A stretch of DNA of 64,000 nucleotides from Rhipidocladum racemiflorum (lineage: Eukaryota; Streptophyta; Magnoliopsida; Poales; Poaceae). Below, piece after piece: positions 9,895 through 21,144 of this stretch (positions within the stretch are counted from its first letter, which is position 1; every line of letters starts with the position of its first letter). The stretch covers positions 2,356,001 to 2,420,000 of the forward strand of contig JAYEVF010000026.1 in the NCBI GenBank assembly GCA_036346355.1, read 5' to 3'. Position numbers and translations under genes: made by a program. The notes beneath the pieces are model-generated. The model had not been told where the DNA came from, ran no database searches, and saw only the letters and a list, made by a program, of their open reading frames with translations.

Positions 9895-12800
9895 TGTAAC
9901 ATCCCCAATTGCGGTCTTTTGCCAAAAGTTAATTTAAGTAAATTAAATTCAAAATTTTGTTTTTCTTCGGCGTTCTATTTAACCTGGCATCCTGATCCTT
10001 CCAAAATTGGAGTTCAATCTTTCATCGTCCGAAAAATCGAATTTCCGAATTTTGGTCCGTACCCGAAATTCCACCCGAATTCCAAAATGCTCCAAAAATC
10101 CTGAAACCTATTGAATTAGGTTCTAAATATTCCAAAAATATTTTGGGAATTTTCCCAAGATTTTTGAAAACACTCTGGTATTTTATCGCTCGCGCCCTTT
10201 CGTTAAATGCCCTTTATTCGTCCTAGAATTTTCTAAATTCCAAATTTCATCCAAATTCCGTGAAACCAATTTTATTGGGTTCCAAATATTCCCTAGTATT
10301 TTTAGGAACTTTTCCGGGATTTTTAGACTCTTTTTGCTATTTTATCTCGCACGCCATTGTTCATTTACTATTCATGACCAGTGAGGGGCCGCCACCGTCT
10401 CACATCGTAGCTCCATCTTCCCCGTGCGACCAGTTTGCAGAGAAGATCTCGGTTTCTTTCGTTAATGGCGCCACCAAATCAATTCTTCATAACTTCCTCA
10501 ATAATGCTCCAAAACGCAAACGGCCGGTTGCGTTGGAAAGATAACGATGAGGAGAACTCATTCCCCATGACCATTCGTTCCAAATTCCACCGGAAATGGC
10601 ACACTCAAGCAAAAACTGAAATTCACTAATGTGCTCATAACTTGGCCGTTTTAACTCCAAATCACGCACTTCCACTTCTCAAACCTTCGTTTTGGAGTCA
10701 TCTACCCCGTGCTCTCATTCTCCCATAGCCACCCCTCATTTCGCCGAAATCAAGCAAAAACCGACGCCGGGTGTCCTCCGTCGACGTCGCCGTGTCATCT
10801 TTTGTTCCGGTGAGCCAAACTCAAATCCGATTGTGTCATCGTGTTCGCGTCGTCGCCATGAGTAAAAGCCCTCAATCGATTTCGCTTTTCGTTGCAGGAC
10901 GGCGACGAATTTCGCGGTTGAAATCTTCATTTGGAGCTCAGTTTTTCGTCGATTACTTTCGATCCAGTGTGCTTCTCGCGAATCTGACCACACCGTTGAA
11001 TTCATCTCATCAAGCTCTACGCCGTGCTCACCTCCTTTTCGTTATTCTTGTCCACAAAATTTTTATTATTATTTCGGCCGTCCTCGCTCCCGACATGGTC
11101 GTGGTCGCACTAATTCCGGCCATTCCCGCCGCCGGCCGCTATGTCCTCCACCACCCCCATGCCTGGCCACACCTCCTCCACCCTTCCCCGGCCGTGCGCC
11201 ACCCCCTCCTATTGCCGGCGCCGTATGCAGCCCGAGCGCTGCCGCACGCGCCTCCGATCATAACTTCGGCGAGCGTTTCCTGGCGATCCGCTAGTCCGAT
11301 CGTCCTATAAATTGAACCCCATAATACTCCCATCATTCCCCACACAACTCAATTGGAATTTCTCCAATCCAACATACGGATCTCCTTGTAGAAGCCATTC
11401 TTTATGAAATTTCGGCGAGCTCTCCCAGTCACCCCCGACCTCCGTTTGGCCTCAAATTTTTACTGGAGCTCCATATCAGTGTCATCTACCTCTAGTAAAA
11501 TCAGATTTTTAGTTTGATTGCCGGAGCTCCGCCGGCAGCCATTTCTTCTCCAAGTCCGGCGGGAGATTCGAAACGCTCGTTCTCTTTCGTTGTAACTCCG
11601 AATTGAGTGATTCAAATTCCTAAATTCATATAAAATCACCCTATATCTGCTAGTATTATTTTTATAATTTTTAAATTTTATATATTTTATTTTATTTATT
11701 TTGTTGTACTGTTTGGCGCGTAGTCGAAGAACCCGTCGGAGCCGTCGACGCCACCGCCGAACTCCAAGGTTTCGAGACTATCGCCGCGACCGAAGGAAAG
11801 TCTCCTTGATGCACCTTGGTCCTATGTTTTGAAATGATTTACACTGTTTTATAAATTGCATTGCTACTTTTATTAAAATATGTTAAATATAGGATGGTAG
11901 CTATTCCGAAATTGTCATTCCCTCCTTGAAGTTGTTATCCATGTTTATTGTAACCCTAGGATATTTTGCTATGTCATGCTCAAATAATGTTGTGACACAT
12001 GTTGATTAGTACGGTAGTTACGCTTAGTTGCAAAATGGATTAAACTGACCCATGGGTGGGATTTCATCAAATGTATGATTTAAAGAATGTTTGAGAAATG
12101 TTAGCATGGTATTGCTACTGTTTTTGTAAAAAAAATAAAAAAATAAAAAATGATTTGGACTTGGGCGGAATGTGATGTCGGGCGGGTGCAGATAGAGCAC
12201 TGGTCATGTTTTGTGCAAGTACCGCCCCAAGTCAATTAATGACCGGCGCTTATGACTGTCCATTCTAAGCATTACCGTACAACCACATGTAAAAGTGGGC
12301 ACGACCTGGCTGAATAATTTGTAGAAACCTAACTTAGACTCACCAGTTGGTGGAATGTGAGTGCCGGATAGAGGCAAGACTGTTTTCTCACACAGCGCAA
12401 GAGGGGGCTTCTGTACTAGGTGGATAGAACCCTAACAGCGGTGAAACCTCAGCGAGTGGGTCAGGTTAGGCGTATACATTGTAAAGACCTTGTCATGATC
12501 TCTCTGCTAGCACACCAAAGGAAGTGTGTTAATAGTATTTGGCACTAAGAGACGATCATGTCTTGTGGGTAAAGCTGTACACCTCTGCAGAGTTAAAACT
12601 ATTCGAATAGCCGTGCCTACGGTCAAGGGCAAAGCGAAGAATGCTTTCATACTGGTAGACTTGGTTTTGGTTTTAAAAATAACTGATGTTTTGTTTTGGG
12701 GTTCGGGAGTGGTTAGAACTCTCAGAACTTTAATTGGCAGATTGAGCCAATCAGGTAGATAGAACCTGATTTGATCATGGCGGATATAGTCATGAGTTGG

Positions 12801-13397
12801 TTTACCTTAATCTTTTAAATGTGACGGATAGAGCCTTTATACTAGTGATGGTGGATAGAACCTTCACTAGAATATTATATAATTCAATTGTTAAAATAAT
12901 TGTTAAAAATGTGCTTTGTGAAAATTATTGTTAAGTATGGTTTGATGAAACTTAGCTTTATGCAAAAGAACCATAATAAGCCTCCATTGGAAAGCCATAC
13001 ATGTTGCATAATTTCCCAGACTTGCTGAGTGCTTTTGTACTCACATGCTACACAAACTTTGTCATCAGAGAATTATCAGGATGCAAATGAAGACGATGAG
13101 TTCTACGCCGAGTAGTATGAGGAAGATCGCCAGGACAACTAAGCGCGCGTTCCCAGTCGTCGTTTGTGGAGTTATTTGGGTTTTATCTCTTGTTGTTTTT
13201 ATTCCGCTGCCGTGAACTCTGGTCATGTGACCGAGAGATGTAATAAATAGTCATGTGGTTGGTACTTTATGTTTATTATAATATTTCGTTCTGTTCGGTA
13301 ATGATTCATCACTGTTTAACTGTGTGTACTAGCTACTGATCTAGGACTAGTACAGAAATACACATGAGATTTTGGATAGCCGATCCGGGGTCTCAAA
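9895..13397 (+). repeat. Tekay-like solo LTR, plus orientation
   Basis: It begins TGTAACATCCCC, like the TGTAACACCCC start of the intact Tekay LTR in its own direction, and runs about 3.5 kb to CGATCCGGGGTCTCA (13381-13395). It contains the same landmark motifs as other Tekay-like LTRs here: the CTCTGCAGAG and CTATTCGAATAG palindromes (12583-12610) and the TTGCTGAG...CTCAC hairpin near 13027-13042. GAATA flanks it on both sides (9890-9894 and 13398-13402), but with two extra A bases on the right, so the target duplication is probable rather than exact. No internal region or partner LTR is attached. Confidence 0.7.
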
Positions 13398-13520
13398 GAA
13401 TAGCTTACATGCTGAGAACTTACGAATGAATTTTAGTAGATTAATCGCTTGATGCCGATCAAAATTCGATGTTGTGTAGATTGATGTAGGCAGAAAATCT
13501 TGGTTGGCCTTAGAGAGCTT

Positions 13521-13533
13521 CGTGCTGATAACA
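13521..13533 (-). other. Copia primer-binding site
   Basis: The plus strand reads CGTGCTGATAACA directly before the LTR start TGTTGTG. On the element's own strand it reads TGTTATCAGCACG, a form of tRNA-primed site seen in grass copia elements. It fixes the inner edge of the 5' LTR at 13534. Confidence 0.55.
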
Positions 13534-13725
13534 TGTTGTGAAATGATGACAATTGCCATATATCAATCACAATGCCAATGAAGAATAGACAAAGAACAAT
13601 CATAATAGATGAACACAGGATATAGAGAGGTTAATTAACTCCTTTTCTCTTTATTGATATTAGATCGATTCTCTTATGCAATAGAGTGTTATATTTATAC
13701 CCATTACTTCTCAAGGGTAGTTTTA

Positions 13726-14108
13726 GACCTTGTTTGGGGGAGCTAAGCTTTAACTGTGCTTCAGCTTTGGGCCTAAAGCTCCCCAAACAGCCTAGTCGCA
13801 AAGCATTGCAAGCGAAGCCACAGCTAGTAGGGAGGTGCTTTTCAGCTGTGGCTTCGCTCGACCGCCTCTCTTCTCGCTCTGTCGTTTTCCTGCCCGGTCA
13901 CCTCTTCGACTCCCTCCGGCTCGGACGCCGTCTCCTCGACTCCCTCCTCACTCAGGCCCACTTGGTTACCCTCTAAAAGCTATAGCTGCAACAGCCAGTT
14001 TACCAAACGATATAACAAGAAAAGCCACAGCCGCTAGTTATAACTGCTTTATAGCCCAACAAGCCAAAAGCAATTTTTTAACCCAGCCACAGCCCTCCAA
14101 ACAAACCC
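13726..14108. mobile_element. Tourist-like MITE, TSD TTA
   Basis: A 383-bp non-coding insert lies inside the copia LTR. The ends are GACCTTGTTTGGGGGAG and CCCTCCAAACAAACCC, imperfect inverted repeats of the common grass GGCCTTGTTTGG type. TTA is duplicated at 13723-13725 and 14109-14111, as expected for PIF/Harbinger-derived elements. Copia LTR sequence resumes on both sides. Confidence 0.7.
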
Positions 14109-14432
14109 TTAAAATTAGTTAAAAAAAACAAAAGCTAAGATATACCTCAGTAACCAAGATCAAAAGCCCAATGGGCAAGTAAGGCCCTGTTTGTTTCAGC
14201 TAGGGATTGTAGAAAGTTGCTTTTAAAAGCTGGAAGGTCAACAAACAAGAAGCTTTTAATCTGGATTGTAATAATCTGGAGGCCAGATTGTAGCAATCCT
14301 ACAATCCACTCTAGAGGAGCTTTTCTCAGCTTTTTTTTGCAAAAGATCACAATACCCATTCAACTTCAGTGAAAATTACCCACCATTGCCCTCCACTGTT
14401 CACACAGACTTTTCAACCTATAATTGAGGGTA

Positions 14433-16901
14433 TGTGATGCCCAAGAATTTGAGAGCGATCCTAGGGTTTTCTTTCTTGGTTGTTCCGGAAAGAAAGAGGG
14501 TTTTGTCGGGGAATGAAATAATTGAAGAATATGCGGTAATTTAATATTAAAAATTGGAGTTTTGGGCTAGTTTCCGCTGGGCTGAGGCAACCTGGGCCTG
14601 GGCCGGGAATTCCTTTTTCCCCCTGTCCTCCCCATGCCTTGGTGGGCCGGCCCACCTCCCCCTTTAAGTGGCGCCCCCTGCCCTTGGCCGGCCACCCCCT
14701 CCCCCAAACCCTAAGGCGCCTCCCTTCCTCCCCCTAGCAGCCGCCACCCTCTCCTCTTCCTCCCCTACGTGGTGGCTGAAGATCCACCACGAAACGCGAA
14801 GGAGAAAGCGAGAAGGGATCCGTGGAGGCGTGGAGGACGAGCAGATTTCAGATTCGGGGTTCATCGCGTGCTTTCCGTGGATTCTCGAGGAAGGACTCTA
14901 GGTAAATTTCCAGAATTTTACCCCCTATTCTACCTAAGATTAGGAGTGTTTTAGATCTGGTGGTTTTTGGTTTGGATGGATTTTGATGGGGGAGAAGGGT
15001 AGTTGTTCACGTGGTGCTGTTTCTGAGAGGGGAGATTGTGCAGCGCGGATTGTTTCGCGGTTTAAGTGGCATATATGATTTTTCCTGCAAAAACCTATAA
15101 CTAGAAAGTTGTAGAAAATGTCGAGACCTAGCTTCTGTAATTTTTTCAGAATTTTTGGGCCATCGGTCTGAGAGTTATCTCTGTTGGAAGATGACGAACA
15201 GAATCTGGAAACAGATTTCGTCCACTGTGTTGGACGGTTGTTTAGGCATATTTAACAGCAGAATTGAAATTTTTTACCTTCATGAAAGTTGTAGATATCG
15301 TCAATATATAGATACTGTAATTTTTTTGTATTTTTATGAACAGTAGAAAAAAAGATACGAAATTGGGAAGAAAGGGTGCTGCTGTTCGATCCGGACAGAT
15401 CGGGGTTTTTGGCGTTTAAATGGGATCGGGGAGTAGGAAGCGTGTGTTTGAATTGTGTGATGAATTGTGATGTCGCTATGTACTGAAATAATGTTTGTTC
15501 AGGTGGTGCCACTGCTGGGCGTAACTAGGTTCATCGCCCACGTCGGTAAAGGCAAGTGGAAGTAGTTGTATTGTTAAGCTATACATTGTTGTTTGCTTCG
15601 CATTCATTATAAACTCCAATTACAACAATCATACATGGTTTAATCACTTGCTTTGAGGTAATGTGAAGAATGATGTTGTTTACCGGATGAATTGTCTAAA
15701 CATTTCATCTCTATGATATTTGTTTTCTATCCATGCTATATGATGGTATGCAAACATGTGGACTCAGTGGGAGGAGTTATGAATGAATTCATGCATGAAG
15801 CATTAACTGCATAATCATGCATTGGAAGTTGTCGACGCCTTGGTAATCTGTGACGCGATCTGGAGTACAACACCGTGTGTTCCTGAGAAAGGGCACGGTG
15901 AGGAGGAACATGGCATAAGCATGTGCATCAATCATATGCATTTTACTGAAGTGGTGTGGACTCTTTGATGTGGTATTGTATATGAGGAATGTGGAATGTT
16001 AGATATATGGTGGATGTTTTATTTGTATTAGTTGTTCCGCTTGCTGAGATTGCCCAATCTCACTACTTGCTGTTTTGATGTTTTCAGGTAGCACACGTGA
16101 GTCGTAAGCATGAAGGGTGGGCTAGCACACAATAAATTTTCTGATGTCATCACGACTCACATGATCTAGTGTTTTAAATAATTCATTAGTTGGATGCAAT
16201 TTTATTTCATTTAGACCTATTGTTGTTCCCTTTAAAGTTGTTCTCGTTTATGGTTGTCCCTTTAGAGATGTGTTTTATTTATGGTTAATACCTGGTTGAA
16301 TTAGACTCGTTGTCTCTAGTTTTGATGTCGTGATATTATTCCTATTCGAATTGCTTCCGTATTATCCTGTTTTAGGGGAAATGCTGTCGTTTTGTTCTTG
16401 TACAACAGTTTAGATTTATGGGGTGTTACAACTCTTTGATGTGGTATTGTATATGAGGAATGTGGAATGTTAGATATATGGTGGATGTTTTATTTGTATT
16501 AGTTGTTCCGCTTGCTGAGATTATCCAATCTCACTACTTGCTGTTTTGATGTTTTCAGGTAGCGCACGTGAGTCGTAAGCATGAAGGGTGGGCTAGCACA
16601 CAATAAATTTTCTGATGTCATCACGACTCACATGATCTAGTGTTTTAAATAATTCATTAGTTGGATGCAATTTTATTTCATTTAGACCTATTGTTGTTCC
16701 CTTTAAAGTTGTTCTCGTTTATGGTTGTCCCTTTAGAGATGTGTTTTATTTATGGTTAATACCTGGTTGAATTAGACTCCTTGTCTCTAGTTTTGATGTC
16801 GTTATATTATTCCTATTCGAATTGCTTCCGTATTATCCTGTTTTAGGGGAAATGCTGTCGTTTTGTTCTTGTACAACAGTTTAGATTTATGGGGTGTTAC
16901 A
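14433..16901 (+). repeat. 5' LTR with a duplicated 471-bp 3' end
   Basis: The LTR runs to ...GGGTGTTACA at 16430. Instead of the primer site, the last 471 bp (from ACTCTTTGATGTGG at 15960) then follow again as 16431-16901, ending in a second GGGTGTTACA next to the primer site. The two copies differ at only a few positions (for example TTGCCC against TTATCC near 16050 and 16521). The 3' LTR has a single copy. Confidence 0.85.
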
Positions 16902-19900
16902 GTTGGTATCAGAGCGGGCTGTAGGTCCTTGGAATGTGTATTTTTAGTGTCATACTATAGGATACAACTAAAATGTGATGTGGAATAACTTAGAAACATG
17001 GCCTAGGTTTTAACTAAAATTTTGTCATAGGATAGCAACATTAAAACTTGTGTAAGTGGAATCACTAATTTAAAATCTGACACACATGGATGCACAGTAG
17101 GAAAGGGTATGGGTACCGTTGCTTTCCGTTTAAATATTGTATCTAAGCTTTGATGTTGAATGCTACTTTTGATGATGTATAATGCTATATTTATGATGGA
17201 TTTGATTGAGTTGCTTCATTTGTGATGAAGTGGGGTTGTGTTGCCGAAGTGTTTTGGTCACCTCTTTTTGTTCATAGTAAGGGTGTGGTTTGACGGTGTG
17301 GCCGGTTAACGCCATCACCGAAGAATTATTAACCCCTGTAGGAGGAGTGCTTACCCTTTACGTAGTGGATCGGGTAGTTGACTGAGTCAAATAGAAGAGA
17401 TTGGTGGTAGATTCCTTCGGATGTTCTCAGATCGTTCGACGGTCGGTCATGGTTGGTTTTCTTGGTTTTAGTTGATTGAAATCAGAAGAAAAGTGTTTGG
17501 AATTTGGATTTTCATGAGTGTGCCTTCGGTGTTTCTTGGTTTTGTCTTCTTTGGGTGAAGACAAAGAAGGGAGTTTTGTGTTGCGGCGTCTTTGGTCGCC
17601 TTTTGACTTTGACACTGTTTAGTTGGTTGCCTTGCAAAGAAAGGTATAGCTTTTGGTTCTTGTGTGTCTTGCTCTGAGTTTAAAAGAAGTTATTGAAGCG
17701 TGTGTAAAAAGTTAAGTTGTGTCGATTTATGTTTTGTGCCTTTGTTCGTAAAGGTTTACTTGATCGCTTGGTTCCCTCCTGTGGGAGTCCTTAAAATTGA
17801 AATGTGTTTTGGAGTCATGTCCTATTGCAAATTTGAGAGTCAAGCCTCTTTGGGAGTTTTGGTTGAGTATTAAAAGAAAAATGCTGCAAATAAAGTAAGT
17901 ATTCGTTTGACTGAAATTAATTGTTAAAAGTGAAAATTGTTGTTTAGCATGTTATGTAGTATGTAACAATGTGGTTTATAGAAATGATGTACTCCTTAGT
18001 TAATTTGCGAGTTGAATCAATTAAGTGTAATTGTTACCTTTAGCTTAAGATTAAATGAACCTCTAGTGATGTAGAGTACCCCATAGTGGGGATGATTAAA
18101 TGTGTTAATTTGCTTATATTCTGTTGCTTTGCTTTAAAAGTGCTTATGACCCCCGATAATGTTTAAGGTTTTAAACCCTGATGCATGGTTAGAACATTAA
18201 GATGAGGTAGACTGCTGTTATTGTTAAAGAAACTTTGCTGGTTGTTTAAAGATGTTCTAATCTAACGGATTAATATAGAAAATTTAATCGTGTTGACTAG
18301 CGACTTTAATTTGGAAGTTGATTAGAATTGCTATTTACGTTGTTGCAACCTACTAGTATATTTGGAAGTATGCAGTTGTGTCTTTACAATGCTAGTATGG
18401 ATATCAATTGAGAAGACATAAGACATATTGTTAATGATGTTGTTAAGGGCAGTGTTATTGCTAGTATTCAATCTATTTTAAATAGTTAGAGTATGTTGTG
18501 TGGTGGTAATTTTGTTATCACCTATGTATAGGGTAGCCAAAAGTAATGTTGTTGGTTGATGTTTATGCCCATTTGTTGTTATTGATGACTTGGTAGGGTT
18601 GTTAATTGTTGGAAACCATTGATCCAATAGAGAAAAGTGTAAAACTGTGGAATTATGTCGAGTACATGTTGTGATGGGATGAACATTGGATAACAATCAT
18701 GATGAAAGATTTTAACCTTAATGAATGCATGTCTTAGAATCCTGTTTACGAATTTTATCTTGTAGAGATAATACTTATTGGTTGAAGTCATTTTATTGAT
18801 TGAACAAGTTTTAATTGTCAAGATGTTGATGTATGGATGGTATAAAATTGATACGTTGATCATGCTTAAGTATCTGTTGAAGTACTATGTTTGAAATATA
18901 GAATACATTGTTATATGATGTGTTGGTGCTCAGGGATCATGATGAGGTAGTATAGAATGGAAGACGTTTTGTTAATCATCATAAACTGTATTTATAAATG
19001 TTGGGAAAGGTAACTAGAGAAAGAATTGGTTATGTAGCTTTTGGTTGAATTATATTGAGGTTTCTCGATGAGTAAATAGTGTACATTGAATGCTTAAATG
19101 GTAAGTATAGTGGAATACTAGATATGGTGGCTTTCATCCTGAGCCTGTGTCTAAAACCTTTGACCGGTGGTTTGGTTGGTTGCTATTTTGGTTGAATACT
19201 TTTTGTCGAAGTGTTTCTTCTGTTGTGTTTCAGAGTTTCCCTAAAACTCGTAGTGATTAATGCCAACCTTTGGATTTGGCTAACTTGTTTAGTTTGCACT
19301 ATGAGTATGGATTTACACCTAAAAGTCTTTGAGTGGATCGCGCCCCTTTCGCGTTCGCACTGAATTATCTTTGGAATTAATTTTAAAGGAAGCAGATGGA
19401 CATAGTGGGTTGTGTTGGAAACTCTTGAGATTTAATTTGTAACTCTTTTTGACTAGAGTTGGATTTATTTGCATGATGTGTGTGACGTTTGCGAGTGCTT
19501 CAAAAAGGTGGATTATATGAGTGTTTCATAAGTGAATTTGGTTAGTGAAGAGTTCTCTTTTGGGAATGAATTTCCCTTTCTTTCGAAAAAAAAAAGATTG
19601 TGGCGGTTGTTTGTGCAGATGTTTGACTTTGGAGTCGATGTTCTTTTCCAAAATGTTGATTTTGGTTAAAATGCGATGTTTTGCAAGTTTAGCTTTCTAT
19701 CATTGGTGGGTTTTGATACGATGTGGTGCCTTCTTGTTAACTATCTTTGCCGAGCATAGTTTATATGAATTAGCGCAATCCTCGGTGTTATTCGAGTTTT
19801 ATTCATGTGTTACAGAGGAAGAAGTTGTCTTGTAAATGACTATTCGATAGTGTTGTTACATGATGAATGAATGGTGAAAAGTAAACATGACATTGTCTAT

Positions 19901-21144
19901 AAATGTTAAATGATAAAAGAGTCGTTGAGCCAGGTCGGTGAGAAAGTCATATATGGATATATGACTAATCCGGAGTGCTCTTGGAAAGCTGCATGCATGT
20001 CCTGAATCGAGATTTCAATTGCCTTCTGGTACGGGAAGTAAGAACGAATATCTTCTGATATGTTGGTTGTGGTGTAAGAGATCTGAGCTTTCTTTGCATC
20101 TTGGCTTAGGAAAAAAAAATAAAAAAAAATAAAATGAGTACTCTTGGGTTGTTGCCGAATTCTTTCCAAAGTGGTTTTTAGCGCTTTGGAGTTCGAGTTG
20201 TTGGATGTGAATCATTTGGGGATCAAGGGTCTTGGTTGAGCTTCCTCAATGATTCTACCCTTGGTTCTGATTCTTTGAAAGGAAGAATGTGAGGGCGAAA
20301 CCTTCTAAGAAAGAGGAATTTAGTGTGGGTTGGTAATGACCTAAGATATTAGATGTTGCTAGTAGATGATCGTAAACAGTATAAAAGTGAAGAGTAAAGG
20401 AAGGTTGTGTATGACTCAATCCAAACCTTCTTGGAGAATTGGGTCATTGATGTGTACCTAGGTGGGGCTGTTTAAATTATTAGTGGACCACTTGGTGGTT
20501 GCTAGTAATTATTTTTCCTTTTTCAGAGTGTATTGGACCTTTCTGTCGCTGAGGTTGAGCGAGGTTGTGTCAACCATAGCGATTTTTGTTCGGTTGTTAC
20601 TGTCTCTTGCGGGTTTAAGGACCACAATACGGTTGTAAAGTAGGCCTTTCCTTTTGGTGGTAGTGTTGGGTATTGGTTTTTGTTGAAGATCAATTTTTTT
20701 GCAAGGTTCTAACCTCGTTTGTTCAAATAGTTGGTGGTCTTGGAGTGTATGTCTCACCTGGTTTGTCGTCAGTCTTGAATACGAACCACGATGAGAGGGT
20801 TGTGGTGTGAAAACACGTTTGTGCGTGGGAGATGAAGAGGGTTCTAGAGACTGGTACCGTTTTTCTTCTGGAGAGTAGTTGGAATAAGGAGTGCGAGACT
20901 GTTTTCTTTCATGGTCTATTTGGGAATTGAAGTGAAGGTGGAACCGTGAGAGGTTGCACTCTGTTGAGCTAAATCAACATTTTCTCGCTAGTGTTGGTTT
21001 TGAGAACTCGCTTGTCGTTTATTCCGGTTTGAGTCTTTGTGTGAATGTTTTGTGTTGCAAAGAAGTCTTTTGTCCATTGGGGACTTTGTTGTTGATTTTG
21101 GTGTGTCTTAGATTCGGGGACGAATCCTTTTAAGGTGGGGAGAT
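16902..21144 (+). other. Non-coding internal region of the LTR retrotransposon
   Basis: It holds the primer-binding site at 16904-16915 and the polypurine tract at 21132-21144. Between them I see no gag, protease, RT, RNase H or integrase motif in any frame, only short chance ORFs. The sequence is T/G-rich on the plus strand and has a repeated TTGGTT/TGTTG texture. It may be a heavily decayed coding region or an unrelated filler; I cannot tell which. Confidence 0.7.

Noticed and set aside
12599..12610. An RNA polymerase III B box at TTCGAAT in the LTR
   Set aside because: The same site becomes AATCGATT and TTCGGAT in other LTRs, which loses the B-box consensus but keeps the stem; a hairpin explains it better.
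13521..13533. A tRNA gene at the Met-tRNA-like sequences (also 8040-8055, 16904-16915 and 43980-43995)
   Set aside because: Only the short primer-complementary stretch is present, directly beside LTR edges; there is no cloverleaf.
14664..14864. Short proline- and glycine-rich ORFs in the GC-rich LTR block (also at 21376-21613 and 53858-54094)
   Set aside because: They recur only because the LTR recurs, occur in overlapping frames on both strands and have no domain. LTR sequence explains them.
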